A stretch of DNA of 64,000 nucleotides from contig NZ_BPQQ01000009.1 of the NCBI RefSeq assembly GCF_022179325.1, positions 23,954 through 87,953 of the forward strand. The letters are read 5' to 3'. Made by a program: the position numbers and the translations under genes. This document shows positions 26,889-36,395 of the stretch, piece after piece. The notes beneath the pieces were generated by a model that ran no database searches, was not told the origin of the DNA, and was given only the letters and a program-made list of their open reading frames with translations. Positions within the stretch are counted from its first letter, which is position 1, and each line of letters starts with the position of its first letter. Origin of the DNA: Methylobacterium isbiliense. Lineage in GTDB: Bacteria > Pseudomonadota > Alphaproteobacteria > Rhizobiales > Beijerinckiaceae.

Positions 26889-28112
26889 TCAGGCCGGGCT
26901 TGGCCGCGCACGTTGTTCCCTCGGGGTGGCGACCAGGAGGACGAGCGCCCCGGCCACCATGCACGCGACCGAGCCGGCGAGCACGCCGATCTTGACCTCG
27001 GCCTCCAAGGCTGGCGCGTCCGCGAAGGCCAGCAGGCCGATGAACAGGCTCATGGTGAAGCCGACGCCGCAGAGGAGCGAGACGCCGTAGACCTGCGCCC
27101 AGGTCGCGTGGGCCGGGCGCTGCGCCAGCCCCAGCCTCACCGCAGCCAGCACGAGCCCGAACACGCCGGCCTGCTTGCCGACGAACAGGCCGAGCGCCAC
27201 GCCGAGCGTGACCGGGTCGAGCAGCATGTGCGGGGCGAACCCGGCCAGCGACACGCCCGCGTTGGCGAAGCCGAAGACCGGCAGGATCAGGTAGGCCGAC
27301 CACGGCTGCACCGCGTGTTCGAGGCGGTGCAGCGGCGAGGTCGGGTCGTCCGGCTTGCCCACGCTCAGCCGCAACGGAACCGTCATCGCCAGGAGCACCC
27401 CGGCGACGGTGGCGTGGACCCCGGACCTGAGTACGAGGACCCACAGGACCACGCCGAGCAGGAGGTAGGGCCAGAGGCGGGCCACGCCGGCCTTGTTCAG
27501 CCCGTACAGCACGGCGAGGACCAGAGCGGCCCCGCCCAGCATCGGCAGCGACAGGTCGGCGGTGTAGAACACCGCGATGATGAGCACCGCGCCGAGGTCG
27601 TCGATGATGGCGAGCGCCGTCAGGAACACCTTCAGCGATACCGGCACCCGCGATCCCAGCAGCGCCAGGACGCCGAGGGCGAAGGCGATGTCTGTGGCGG
27701 CCGGGATCGCCCAGCCCCGCAACGTCTCGGGCGAGGACCAGTTCACGGCGGCGTATACGAGGGCCGGGGCGGCCATTCCCCCCGCCGCGGCCAGCCCCGG
27801 CAGCACACGGTCGGGCCAGGTCCGCAGGCGCCCGTCCAGCATCTCGCGCTTGATCTCCAGCCCGACGTGCAGGAAGAACACCGCCATCAGGGCGTCGTTT
27901 ATCCAATGCAGGACCGAGAGCGGGCCGAGATAGGCCTTGAGCGCGGCGAAGTAGGTGTCCGCAAGGGCGGAGTTCGCCACCACGAGCGCAAGCGCCGCGC
28001 TGGCCATCAGGACGAGGCCGCCGCCGGCCTCGCTGACGAGCGTGTCGCGCAGGGCCGAGATGGGACGGCGGCGAGGCCGCGCAACGGCATGGGGGGAGGA
28101 CGACACGGGCAC
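26889..28112 (-). CDS. nhaA: Na+/H+ antiporter NhaA
   Basis: 407 residues with 11-12 transmembrane segments and a GTG start at 28112. NhaA signatures are [42 protein letters not shown] and [14 protein letters not shown], which contains the two adjacent Asp residues of the ion site. It exchanges external H+ for internal Na+ at the inner membrane. It is transcribed away from the potassium channel gene at 28336. Confidence 0.95.
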   Translation of the reverse strand: MPVSSSPHAVARPRRRPISALRDTLVSEAGGGLVLMASAALALVVANSALADTYFAALKAYLGPLSVLHWINDALMAVFFLHVGLEIKREMLDGRLRTWPDRVLPGLAAAGGMAAPALVYAAVNWSSPETLRGWAIPAATDIAFALGVLALLGSRVPVSLKVFLTALAIIDDLGAVLIIAVFYTADLSLPMLGGAALVLAVLYGLNKAGVARLWPYLLLGVVLWVLVLRSGVHATVAGVLLAMTVPLRLSVGKPDDPTSPLHRLEHAVQPWSAYLILPVFGFANAGVSLAGFAPHMLLDPVTLGVALGLFVGKQAGVFGLVLAAVRLGLAQRPAHATWAQVYGVSLLCGVGFTMSLFIGLLAFADAPALEAEVKIGVLAGSVACMVAGALVLLVATPREQRARPSPA

Positions 28113-28335
28113 GGGTCTCCGGCGCTGGCGGCCCGACCAGCGCTCGTCCTGCCGGTCCGACCGACGGACCGCGCACCCTCGTGCGGGCTATCGCATCGGC
28201 GTGCCGCAGGCACAACCCGGCCCCGGTGACTACACACGGCGGGTGCGACGGGCGGCACCCCGTTCAGGTGGCCGGAACCGTGTCCGGTGTACGGGTTTCG
28301 GCCTCCGAGCCCCGCGAGTGAGCATTTCCAGGCGC

Positions 28336-29106
28336 ATGCCACACCTGACAGAGAGGCTTCGAGCCCTGTACGAAGGCGACACCGACCGCGCCCACCGCTT
28401 CCGCTACGGCCTGCTCGCCTTCGACCTCGCCACGCTGCTGTTCATCATCGTCTCCTCTTTCATGCCGCGCGAACCGCTCGTGGAGGGCGTCGACGTGCTG
28501 ATCGGGGCGGCGGTGACCGCGGACTTCCTGTCGCGGCTGGCCATCTGCCCGCGGCCGGGCCGCGAGTTCCTGCGTCCGACCACCTGGGCCGACCTCGCGG
28601 CCATCGCCTCGTTCCTCGCGCCCATCGTCGGCGAGGGCGCGGGCTTCCTGCGCATCCTGCGGACCTTGAGGCTGCTGCGCACTTACCAGCTGCTCGACCG
28701 GCTGCGCGCCGACTTCCCGTTCTTCCGCCGCAACGAGGAGGTGATCATCGCGGCGGTGAACCTCGCGGTGTTCGTGTTCGTGATGACCGGCATCGTCTTC
28801 GCCACGCAGCACGGGCGCAACCCGGCCATCGGCAACTACGTCGACGCGCTCTACTTTACGGTCACCTCGCTGACGACGACGGGCTACGGCGACGTCACCC
28901 TGCACGGGACCGGCGGTCGCCTCGTCTCGGTGGTGGTGATGATCTGCGGGGTGACGCTGTTCCTGCGCCTCGCCCAGGTGCTGTTCCGGCCCTACAAGGT
29001 ACGCTTCCCCTGCCCGACCTGCGGCCTGCAGCGGCACGAGACGGACGCCGTGCACTGCAAGGCCTGCGGCACCGGCCTGAACATCCCTGACGAGGGCGCC
29101 TACTAA
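28336..29106 (+). CDS. Voltage-gated potassium channel with C-terminal zinc ribbon
   Basis: 256 residues. Six transmembrane segments are visible. Segment 4 carries the regularly spaced arginines (FLRILRTLRLLR, 104-115) of a voltage sensor. The selectivity filter TTTGYGDV is at about 180-187. The C-terminus is not the usual RCK/TrkA domain but a short zinc ribbon (CPTC near 229 and CKAC near 246), which is unusual. It should conduct K+ out of or into the cell in response to voltage. Confidence 0.9.
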   Translation: MPHLTERLRALYEGDTDRAHRFRYGLLAFDLATLLFIIVSSFMPREPLVEGVDVLIGAAVTADFLSRLAICPRPGREFLRPTTWADLAAIASFLAPIVGEGAGFLRILRTLRLLRTYQLLDRLRADFPFFRRNEEVIIAAVNLAVFVFVMTGIVFATQHGRNPAIGNYVDALYFTVTSLTTTGYGDVTLHGTGGRLVSVVVMICGVTLFLRLAQVLFRPYKVRFPCPTCGLQRHETDAVHCKACGTGLNIPDEGAY

Positions 29107-29163
29107 GGCGGGCGCTCAAGCGCGTTCCTACCCGTCGGCCTCTCTTCGCTCCCATGTGACCTG

Positions 29164-29700
29164 TCAGCGGCCGAGCGGGGGATTCCGGCCGGCGGGCAAG
29201 CCCTCGCACAGACGAGAGCGGTTTCCGTAGGTCTCCTCGACCTGGTCGTGGAACAGCACTTGGCTGGTCGGGTACGGCAGGTCGATGCCGGCGGCGTTCG
29301 GCGCTTCCTCGGCGATGGCATGGTCGAGGGCATCGACCGCGTCGCGACGCCGGGGCGGATCGATTTACAGCCGGGCGGTCATGTCGACGCTGGCCGCTCC
29401 CAGCCCCCAGACCTGGGCCTCGGGCGGCGGGTCGGCCAGCACGCCCTCGGTTAGTCAGCGGGAAGGCGAGGTGTCGCCTCTCGTGCGCGGTGATGACCGT
29501 GATCTTGTCCACGAACAGCGTCGCGTTCGGGGCAGCACACGCTGGTTGTCGTAGGTGCGAAGCACTGTGGCCCGCACACAGGCGTCCTCGACAGTGTACT
29601 CGTGGCTGCCCGCCCGGATCTGGTCGCCGATGACGAAGGGCTGCGTCAGCAGGTTCAGGATGTCGGCGAGCAGGTTATGCAGCGCGTCGTTCACTTCCCA
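29164..29700 (-). pseudogene. Degraded MscS-type mechanosensitive channel
   Basis: Pieces of one MscS protein lie in different minus-strand frames. LLADILNLLTQPFVIGDQI and EYTVEDACVRATVLRTYDNQRV come from the beta domain. NATLFVDKITVITAHERRH is in a second frame. A third part, VLADPPPEAQVWGLGAASVD, contains an in-frame TAA at 29365-29367 and then continues to a C-terminus that stops at 29164. The transmembrane N-terminus is missing. At least two frameshifts and one stop make it clearly non-functional. Confidence 0.75.
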
Positions 29701-29786
29701 TCCCGCCAGGAACCAACCCGTGCGGGGAATACTTGCAACTCGGCATACCCGTCGCACGGGCGCATCGGACAAAGCGAGATATCTTG

Positions 29787-30119
29787 GTGACCGCCGGTCG
29801 TCTTCTCTCTTACCGTTGTATCGCAGCCATCCTATTTGCCGGCGCCGTCGCTATGCTCTCGGGGGTCGTGGCGCTGCCGGCCGCCGCGCAGTCAGCCGGC
29901 AGCGCCATCGACCAGCCGACGGCCGGAACGCTCCCGCCCGGGACATCGACGGTGAAGGACGATGGTGCCGCACCGCGCGACCAGCCCTCCGGCCAGGTCG
30001 CGCCGCCGAACGTCATCCAGTCCTCGACGGACGTGATGCAGTCGGAGGGGACGGTCCAGGGCAAGGGCGAGGGAGGCGGGACGCACCCGGTCAAGCACCT
30101 GCCCAAAGACATGCGCTGA
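29787..30119 (+). CDS. Small secreted protein
   Basis: 110 residues from a GTG at 29787 (a TTG at 29784 is possible). A signal peptide (CIAAILFAGAVAMLSGVVALPAAAQ) is followed by a Gly/Pro/Gln-rich mature part with SSTDVMQSEGTVQGKG and a basic end. The mature protein looks disordered. No function is known. It lies upstream of the DUF421 gene on the same strand. Confidence 0.65.
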   Translation: MTAGRLLSYRCIAAILFAGAVAMLSGVVALPAAAQSAGSAIDQPTAGTLPPGTSTVKDDGAAPRDQPSGQVAPPNVIQSSTDVMQSEGTVQGKGEGGGTHPVKHLPKDMR

Positions 30120-30210
30120 CGGCCGATTCTCGCACCCGTGCGGGCCGGCCTCCCGAATTGCCCTACGCGGTGGCGCTGCCCGCGGTCGACAATCCTAGAG
30201 GTCACCGTCG

Positions 30211-30738
30211 ATGTTCTTCGACACTTGGCACGGCCTAATCCGGGTCCTGGTCGTCGGGCCGCTGGCCTATCTGGCCCTCATCCTGTTCCTCAGGATCTCC
30301 GGCAAGCGCACCCTGACCAAGCTCAACGCCTTCGACCTCGTCGTGACCGTGGCGCTCGGCTCGACGTTGTCCTCCATCGTGCTGACCAAGTCGGTGGCGC
30401 TCCTGGAAGGCGTGCTCGCCCTGGCGACGTTGATCGGGCTTCAGTTCCTGATCACGTGGTCAAGCGTGCGCTCGCCCAGGGTCAAGGCGCTGATCAAGTC
30501 GGAGCCGACCTTGCTCGCCCATGACGGACGTTTGGTCGAGGGCGCGATGCGCCGCCAGCGTATGACCTGGGACGACGTCCTCGCGGCGTTGCGCTCCGAA
30601 GGTCTCGACGACCTTTCGCAGGCCGCCGCGGTGGTGCTTGAGACCGATGGGTCGATCAGCGTGCTGAAGGCCCTGTCTGGGCGCGGGGACGGGCTGAACG
30701 GCGTCGCGCCGCTGGGGACGGACCGGTCCCGCTCGTGA
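30211..30738 (+). CDS. DUF421 (YetF/YcaP-like) membrane protein
   Basis: 175 residues. Three N-terminal transmembrane segments contain the signature LRISGKRTLTKLNAFDLVVTVALGS, followed by a cytoplasmic domain with KALIKSEPTLLAHDGRL and AAAVVLETDGSISVL. Members occur in spore-forming and Gram-negative bacteria; the function is not established. The start ATG at 30211 fits the family. Confidence 0.92.
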   Translation: MFFDTWHGLIRVLVVGPLAYLALILFLRISGKRTLTKLNAFDLVVTVALGSTLSSIVLTKSVALLEGVLALATLIGLQFLITWSSVRSPRVKALIKSEPTLLAHDGRLVEGAMRRQRMTWDDVLAALRSEGLDDLSQAAAVVLETDGSISVLKALSGRGDGLNGVAPLGTDRSRS

Positions 30739-31063
30739 CGGCGCTCGCGCACGTCACGGTGACCGTGCTACCCGGGACCCTCGCGACCGCGAGCCTAGTC
30801 TCGCTTGTCTTGGCCGAGAGGCAGGTGGTGCGGCTGCTTCCACGAAGGCGGTTTCGCGGCGGTCTCGGTAGAATGTCTCGGCGCCTTTGGCTCGGACCAC
30901 TTCCCTTATCTCCTGCGTCTCCGCGGCCGGTCCGGACCAGGCCCGGCGGCGGAGGCGCCGCGGGAGGCCAGGAACGTCGGCGCGACCGAACGACTGCAGG
31001 CGCATTAAGCCTGCTTTCCGCGAAGCCCCGAGCACCCGCCGGCGGCCTAAGGGGGGAACGCTC
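30739..31063 (+). other. Intergenic stretch before the CPA1 antiporter
   Basis: About 325 bp. Arginine-rich frames are open on both strands but none looks like a protein. GGGGGG just before 31064 is the likely ribosome binding site of the antiporter gene. I see nothing else. Confidence 0.35.
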
Positions 31064-32317
31064 GTGATCTCCATCTTCGACCTCGCCGCTCTGCTGCTGA
31101 CCCTGTCGGCCCTGTTCGGCTGGCTGAATCACCGCTTCCTGCGGCTGCCGCACACCATCGGCCTGCTGGTCATGGGGCTGCTCGCCTCGCTCGCCCTCGT
31201 CGGCCTCGACCTGGCCTTCCCATCTCAGCACCTCTACGAGGATCTTACGCAGGTCCTCCGCCAAGTCGACTTCACCGACGTAGTAATGAACGGCATGCTG
31301 GCCTTCCTGCTGTTCGCCGGCGCCATGAGCCTGGACCTGCGCGCCCTGCGCGACCGGGCCTGGGCGGTGGCGACGCTCGCCCTCGTCGGCACGCTGATCT
31401 CCACCGCCATCGTCGGAGGCGCCTTCTGGTTCGCGGCCGACGCCCTCGGCCAGCCCGTCCCCCTCGCTTGGGCCCTCGTGTTCGGCGCGCTGATCAGCCC
31501 GACCGACCCGGTCGCAGTACTGGCCACCCTCAAGAACGTGAGGGTGCCGGAGGCGCTTGAGGTCGAGATGCAGGGCGAGGCCCTGTTCAACGACGGCATC
31601 GGCATCGTGCTGTTCACGGTCCTCGTCGCGTTCGCCGCTGGCTCGGCCGGGGAGGCGACGAGCGCCGGCGGCGTCGCCCGCCTGCTCCTGCAAGAGGCCG
31701 GCGGCGGGCTCGTCCTCGGCGTGGTCACTGGCTACGTCGCCTACCGGGCCATGCGGGCCATCGACGACTTCCCCGTGGAGGTGCTGATCACCCTCGCGCT
31801 CGTCGCCGGCACCTACGCGCTCGCGCAGAAGCTCCACTTCAGCGGCCCGCTCGCGGTGGTCGCGGCGGGGCTGCTCGTCGGCGACCGGGCGCCGCGCGAC
31901 GCGATGAGCGACGAGACGCAAGGGTACGTGTCCTCGCTCTGGACCCTGATCGACGAGGTGCTGAACTCTGTGCTGTTCCTGCTTATCGGCTTGGAGGTCT
32001 TAGTCCTGCGCTTCCAGGCCGGCGGGCTCGTCCTCGCCGCGTGCGCCGTCCCCATTGTGCTGGGCGCGAGGCTCGCGGCGGTCTCGACGCCGCTCCTCGC
32101 CTTCCGGTGGGGCGGCAACCTCTCGGCGCGCAACGTGCCGTTCCTGACCTGGGCCGGTGTGCGCGGCGGCATCTCCGTGGCGCTGGCCCTGTCCGTCCCC
32201 GAGAGCGACGCCAAGCCGGCCATCCTCGCGGCGACCTACGCGGTGGTGCTGTTCACCATCGTCGTCCAGGGCTCGACGCTCGGCCTCGTGGCTAGACGGA
32301 CCCTTCGCGCGACATAG
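31064..32317 (+). CDS. CPA1-family Na+/H+ antiporter (NhaP-like)
   Basis: 417 residues, about 12 transmembrane segments, GTG start at 31064 after a G-rich ribosome binding site. Family motifs are LLFAGAMSLDLRAL, ALISPTDPVAVLATLK (with the ion-site Asp), EALFNDGIGIVLF (ND pair) and TWAGVRGGISVALALS. It exchanges Na+ (or K+) for H+ at the inner membrane. It is the second antiporter in the region, of a different family from NhaA. Confidence 0.95.
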   Translation: MISIFDLAALLLTLSALFGWLNHRFLRLPHTIGLLVMGLLASLALVGLDLAFPSQHLYEDLTQVLRQVDFTDVVMNGMLAFLLFAGAMSLDLRALRDRAWAVATLALVGTLISTAIVGGAFWFAADALGQPVPLAWALVFGALISPTDPVAVLATLKNVRVPEALEVEMQGEALFNDGIGIVLFTVLVAFAAGSAGEATSAGGVARLLLQEAGGGLVLGVVTGYVAYRAMRAIDDFPVEVLITLALVAGTYALAQKLHFSGPLAVVAAGLLVGDRAPRDAMSDETQGYVSSLWTLIDEVLNSVLFLLIGLEVLVLRFQAGGLVLAACAVPIVLGARLAAVSTPLLAFRWGGNLSARNVPFLTWAGVRGGISVALALSVPESDAKPAILAATYAVVLFTIVVQGSTLGLVARRTLRAT

Positions 32318-32378
32318 TCGCGCCAGTCGTCCCTCATTAGTCTCGGTCCCGGGGCCCTCCGACTAGCCGCGCCTCGCC

Positions 32379-34715
32379 TCAGACCGGCTGCGTCGCGTGT
32401 CCCGGCGGCTCGCGTCGCTCGGCAGGTGTCCCTTTCTCGTCCGTTTCCCTGATCCGCACGGGCACCGACTTCGCCGCTGGCGTCTTCGATGGTCCGTCGT
32501 GGTGGGACAGCGGCATCAGCGGGTTCATCTCGGGGTAGTAGGCGCCAATGCAGCCGTCCGGCAGTGAGAAGGGGACGACCTTCAACCCGAACACCTCACG
32601 CTCGACCCCGTCCTCCGCGTCGCTGACGAGCGAGACGACCTGCCCCTCGTGCAGGTTGGCCCGTTGCATCTCGTCGGGGTTGATGAGGAGCACGTCGCGG
32701 GTGCCCTCGATCCCGCGCATGCGGTCACTGTAGCCGTAGATCGTGGTGTTGAACTGGTCGTTCGAGCGCATCGTGATCAGGCGGTAGCGGCCCGGCGCCT
32801 CGCCGAAGCCGACTGCCGTCATCTGCTTGGGGGTGGTGAATATCGCCTTCTTGCTTTCGGTCTTCCAGATTCGCTCGCGTGCCGAGTTGCCGCGGTAGAA
32901 GCCGCCCGGTGTCCACATGCGCTCATCGAAGCCGTGGAACTCCTCCGGGTAGGTCTCGGCAATCGCGTTCCGGATCAGGGCATAGTCGCCGACCCAGGCG
33001 TCCCAGAGCACCTTCGGGTTCGGATCAAGCGTCGCCTTGGCGATACCCGCCACGATGGCGGGTTCCGACTTGAGGTGCTCGCTTGCGGGGCTCCGGCGTC
33101 CAAGCGAGCCGTAGATGCAGCTGAACGTGTCCTCCATGCTGACCGCCTGCGGACCGCTCGCCTGCATGTCCTCCTCGGTCCTGCCCCGGCAGGGCAGGAG
33201 GTAGGCAATCTCGCCGTTGACGAGGTGCGAGCGGTTGAGCTTCGTCGCCACTTGAACGGTGAGGCGCATCCGCGTCCAGGCCTTCTCCATACGGTCCCGC
33301 TCGGGGATGGCGCGCACGAAGTTGCCGCCGAGACCGAAGAAGCTTCGCACCGTGCCGGATAGGATGCCCTCGCAGGCCTCCACCGTGTTCATGCCCTTCT
33401 CGCGCGGCGGCTCGAAGCCGAACTGGGCGGCGAGCTTGTCGAGCGGCACCAACTCAGGTTTCTCCGAGATGCCGACGGTGCGCTGTCCCTGCACGTTGGA
33501 ATGGCCGCGCACCGGCGAGATGCCGGTGCCGTCGCGGCCGATGTTGCCCTTCAGGAGCAACATGTTGACGAACAGCGCGACGTTCTCGAAGCCGTTCATG
33601 TGCTGGGTCAGGCCCATGCCGTAGATGCCGATGACGCGGTCGGCCTCGACGTAGACCTGTGCGGCCGCCTCGATGGCTTGGCGGCTCAAGCCCGATTCCC
33701 GCTCGATCTCCTCCCAGGAGCTCGCTCGCACCTTCGCCTCGAACTCGTCGAGCCCGCTCGTATGCTGCTCGATGAAGGCGACGTCGAGCACGCGCCGGCC
33801 CTGGGCCTTCGCTGCGTCATCGGCCGCGAAGACATGCTTGCAGATGCCCATGAGCACCGCGATGTCGCCGCCAGGCCGGACCTGGTGGTACTGCGTGCTG
33901 ATCCGCGTCTCCTTGCCGGTCAGCATCTCGACCGGACTCTGCGGGTTCGTGAAGAACTCCAGTCCCTTCTCGCGGACCGGGTTGAAGGTGATGATCTGGA
34001 CGCCGCGCTTGGCGGCCTCTTGCAGCGGGTGCAGGAAGCGGGGCGAGTTCGAGCCGGTGTTCTGGCCGAAGAAGAACATCGCATCGCAGTTTTGGAGATC
34101 GTCGAACACGACCGTGCCGACGCTGGCACCAATGACCTTCTTGAGCGCCACGGACGTCGTCTCGTGGCACATGTTCGAGGAGTCGGGCAGATTGTTGCAG
34201 CCATAGAGCCGGGCGAACAGCGCGTAGAGGTAGGCGGTCTCCAGGCTGGCGCGCCCCGACGAGTAGAACACAACCGACTTCGGATCGAGGCGCCTCAGCT
34301 CTGACCCGATCTTCCGAAAAGCTTCCACCCACTCGCAGGGGACGTACTTGTCCGTGGCCGGATCGTAGCGCATCGGGTGCGTCAGGCGACCCTGCTGCTC
34401 CAGGTCGTAATCCTTCCACTCACGAAGTTCCGTGACCGTGTGCTTGGCAAAGAAGTCGGGCGTGCAGCGCCGGGTCGTCAGCTCCCAGAGCGTGGCCTTC
34501 GCGCCGTTCTCGCAGAATTCGAAGGGATGGTAGTTCGCGGGCTTGGCCCACGAGCAGGACACGCACATGAAGCCCTTGGGCTTGTTCTGGCGGAACAGGG
34601 TCTCGGTGGCGAGCGGCGTTGCCCACTCCTTGCCGAAGATGCGCGAGATGCCCCGCACGGAGCCCCAGCCGCCGGACGGACCATCGTAGTGGGCCGTGTT
34701 CTCTTCACTCGGCAT
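32379..34715 (-). CDS. FdhF/YdeP-family molybdopterin oxidoreductase
   Basis: 778 residues. The N-terminus has CVSCSW (Cys51, Cys54) and HPFEFCENGAK (Cys68), typical of the YdeP branch. The molybdopterin-binding core shows FYSSGRASLETAYL, DSSNMCHETTS and FFFGQNTGSNSPR, and the C-terminal MopB-CT domain begins around ITMRSNDQFNTT. YdeP-type enzymes are formate-dehydrogenase-like proteins linked to acid resistance in E. coli; the substrate is unknown. No Tat signal is visible, so it is likely cytoplasmic. It is transcribed alone. Confidence 0.92.
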   Translation of the reverse strand: MPSEENTAHYDGPSGGWGSVRGISRIFGKEWATPLATETLFRQNKPKGFMCVSCSWAKPANYHPFEFCENGAKATLWELTTRRCTPDFFAKHTVTELREWKDYDLEQQGRLTHPMRYDPATDKYVPCEWVEAFRKIGSELRRLDPKSVVFYSSGRASLETAYLYALFARLYGCNNLPDSSNMCHETTSVALKKVIGASVGTVVFDDLQNCDAMFFFGQNTGSNSPRFLHPLQEAAKRGVQIITFNPVREKGLEFFTNPQSPVEMLTGKETRISTQYHQVRPGGDIAVLMGICKHVFAADDAAKAQGRRVLDVAFIEQHTSGLDEFEAKVRASSWEEIERESGLSRQAIEAAAQVYVEADRVIGIYGMGLTQHMNGFENVALFVNMLLLKGNIGRDGTGISPVRGHSNVQGQRTVGISEKPELVPLDKLAAQFGFEPPREKGMNTVEACEGILSGTVRSFFGLGGNFVRAIPERDRMEKAWTRMRLTVQVATKLNRSHLVNGEIAYLLPCRGRTEEDMQASGPQAVSMEDTFSCIYGSLGRRSPASEHLKSEPAIVAGIAKATLDPNPKVLWDAWVGDYALIRNAIAETYPEEFHGFDERMWTPGGFYRGNSARERIWKTESKKAIFTTPKQMTAVGFGEAPGRYRLITMRSNDQFNTTIYGYSDRMRGIEGTRDVLLINPDEMQRANLHEGQVVSLVSDAEDGVEREVFGLKVVPFSLPDGCIGAYYPEMNPLMPLSHHDGPSKTPAAKSVPVRIRETDEKGTPAERREPPGHATQPV

Positions 34716-34909
34716 CCGGGTACTCCTCGTCCGCCGCACACGCGTGCGCAAAGGTGTACGAGACGAACCACCTGGCCGCAGTTAGGTTCTCCTCTCTCGC
34801 CCGGCAACGGTCGCTGGAACACGACCTACGGCCGCGGAAGACCCATCGCCCTTCCCGCCGCGCGGCGAAGATCGCCTCGGGGCGATCAATCAGGATGATC
34901 GTGAGCATC

Positions 34910-35160
34910 ATGGCCGCACATCCCGAAGTCGTCGCCTTCGACATCATCGGCACGGTTTTCAGCATGGAGCCGATGCGGGCCGAGCAGGTGGCGCTCGGTC
35001 TTCAGCCCATGGCCCTCGACCTCCTCTACACGGCTGCCCTGCGGGACATGTTCGCGGTGGCGGGCACAAGCAAGTTCGCACCCTTTCAGTCGGTCTTGGA
35101 GGGGTGCCTGGACGAGTTGCTGGCCATGGAGGGTCTGGCTGTGCCCGCGGAGCGTAAGCG
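34910..35160 (+). pseudogene. N-terminal fragment of a haloacid-dehalogenase-like hydrolase
   Basis: The product starts VVAFDIIGTVFSMEPMR, where the first Asp of FDIIGT is the HAD nucleophile, and continues as the helical cap region of type-II dehalogenases (LLYTAALRDMFAVAG). Homology stops at about residue 80, near 35160, and the motifs II-IV of the HAD fold are absent. It is therefore a truncated gene. Confidence 0.55.
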
Positions 35161-35163
35161 AGT

Positions 35164-35346
35164 GTGTTCGCGAACGAGCTCGGGCGCCTCGCCGGTCGCG
35201 AGAAGAGGCATGGGACCGCACGCACGGTCACCTATCTGCTGCTCAAGAACGGTCTCCGACCCGTCTGCTCCACGCCGGAGTTCGAGCGTTTTCTCTTCGA
35301 GCGGCCGGAGGCCGAAGCCCTGATCAGGCGCATCGGACTGCCCTGA
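35164..35346 (+). CDS. Short unidentified ORF, possibly a gene fragment
   Basis: 60 residues from a GTG at 35164. The sequence (RHGTARTVTYLLLKNGLRP, CSTPEFERFLFERPEAEAL) has a natural composition but I do not recognise it. It starts just where the HAD fragment ends, in another frame, so it may be the tail of a different gene brought in by deletion or the rest of the same damaged gene. Confidence 0.35.
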   Translation: MFANELGRLAGREKRHGTARTVTYLLLKNGLRPVCSTPEFERFLFERPEAEALIRRIGLP

Positions 35347-35632
35347 AGATCCTGGACCCAAGGCTATGGCTTAAAGCCCAATCAGCCCGACCGTGCGCGA
35401 GGTGGCTGAAGGTCAAAGGCGGCTGCTCGGAGGTTGGTTGCCGAGCGTCAGATCGCGCCACTACCAGACCTTCATGGTCGCGCGGCGGCAGGCCCGCTGT
35501 CGATGCTTGAGGGGACCTGCATCTGAAAGGGTGGCCCGGAAGCGCCTGGGCCGGCGGAGGATGCCGGCCTGGTTGGCCCGGAGCAGAAATTCACATCGAG
35601 ACCGAGGCCCAGGAGGACGGCTCGCTGAAAAT

Positions 35633-35654
35633 ACATTAGAAGCACCTAAATAAG
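35633..35654 (+). promoter_or_regulatory. Operator-like 22-mer upstream of the BigR-like gene
   Basis: The AT-rich sequence ACATTAGAAGCACCTAAATAAG holds an ATTAG-N6-CTAAA inverted repeat. It lies 29 bp before the repressor start and is identical at 17 of 22 positions to 42732-42753 between DUF2892 and the sulfur operon. It is the likely autoregulatory operator of the repressor. Confidence 0.65.
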
Positions 35655-35683
35655 TCAGTCCTAACGTTCTGGGATTTGGACCC

Positions 35684-36007
35684 ATGGATGTCGTGACGCC
35701 AACCGACCTGCTGCGCCTCCAAGTCAAGGCGGCTGACGCCGCGCGCCTGTTGCGGCTCCTCGCCAACGAGAAGCGCCTGCTCATCCTGTGCCTGCTGGTC
35801 GCCCGCGGAGAGATGGACGTGACGAGCCTCGCCGAGGCGGTCGAGCTCAGCCAGTCGGCCCTGTCGCAGCACCTCGCCAAGCTCAGGGAGGACGGGCTGG
35901 TGACTTTCCGGCGCGAGAGCCAGACCCTGTTCTATCGGCTGGAGGACCCCAGGGCCGCGCGGCTGCTGGCGACCTTGAAGGACATCTTCTGCCCGGACAT
36001 AGGCTGA
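35684..36007 (+). CDS. bigR: ArsR-family repressor, BigR/SqrR-like (persulfide sensing type)
   Basis: 107 residues, a winged helix-turn-helix of the ArsR/SmtB family (LLANEKRLLILCLLV, then SLAEAVELSQSALSQHLAKLREDGLV and a wing FRRESQTLFYRL). Two cysteines, Cys36 and Cys103, are 67 residues apart. In BigR and SqrR two Cys at nearly the same spacing form a disulfide or tetrasulfide with persulfides and release DNA. A matching operator occurs here and at 42732 before sulfur-oxidation genes. Regulation of that operon is inference from the shared site. Confidence 0.85.
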   Translation: MDVVTPTDLLRLQVKAADAARLLRLLANEKRLLILCLLVARGEMDVTSLAEAVELSQSALSQHLAKLREDGLVTFRRESQTLFYRLEDPRAARLLATLKDIFCPDIG

Positions 36008-36167
36008 GCGCACGGGGCCCTTACGCCCGCAGCCTTGACCTCTCTCGGGTAAACAAATGGGCTGGAGAGCGCGTCAGGGGTTGTGCGCCATCCACTACAG
36101 CTTTTAATTATTCCAAACCTAATATGCATTCCGTCCCTCGGTCGGCCTCCTTTCATCCGTCGTGAAG

Positions 36168-36365
36168 ATGTCCGGCAAGAAATCCTCTCCGATCCGCCAC
36201 CTGAAGCGCTATGCCGGCTGCCGGCTGTTCGACCCCGAGAGACGGGTCTATCTGTCCGCGGAGGACTTGGAGCGCCTCATTCAGCAGGGCATACGGGTCA
36301 GCGTCCGTGAGGTGGAAACGGGGCAGGACGTGACCGACACGGTGGTCCGCCCGAACCTGCAATAG
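36168..36365 (+). CDS. PhaR-type (PHA synthesis regulator) DNA-binding domain protein
   Basis: 65 residues from the ATG at 36168 (a GTG at 36162 is also possible). The sequence LKRYAGCRLFDPERRVYLSAEDLERLIQQGI and DVTDTVV fits the PHB_acc_N DNA-binding domain of PhaR regulators. Full PhaR proteins have extra C-terminal accumulation domains that are absent here, so this is a stand-alone short form. AT-rich DNA (36100-36130) lies upstream. Confidence 0.75.
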   Translation: MSGKKSSPIRHLKRYAGCRLFDPERRVYLSAEDLERLIQQGIRVSVREVETGQDVTDTVVRPNLQ

Positions 36366-36395
36366 CCTTTTGTCGGTCGGATAGCCGGGGCGGCG

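Noticed and set aside
30735-31067. 110-residue plus-strand ORF starting at the DUF421 stop
   Set aside because: Arginine-rich composition, no motif and open frames on both strands; probably chance.
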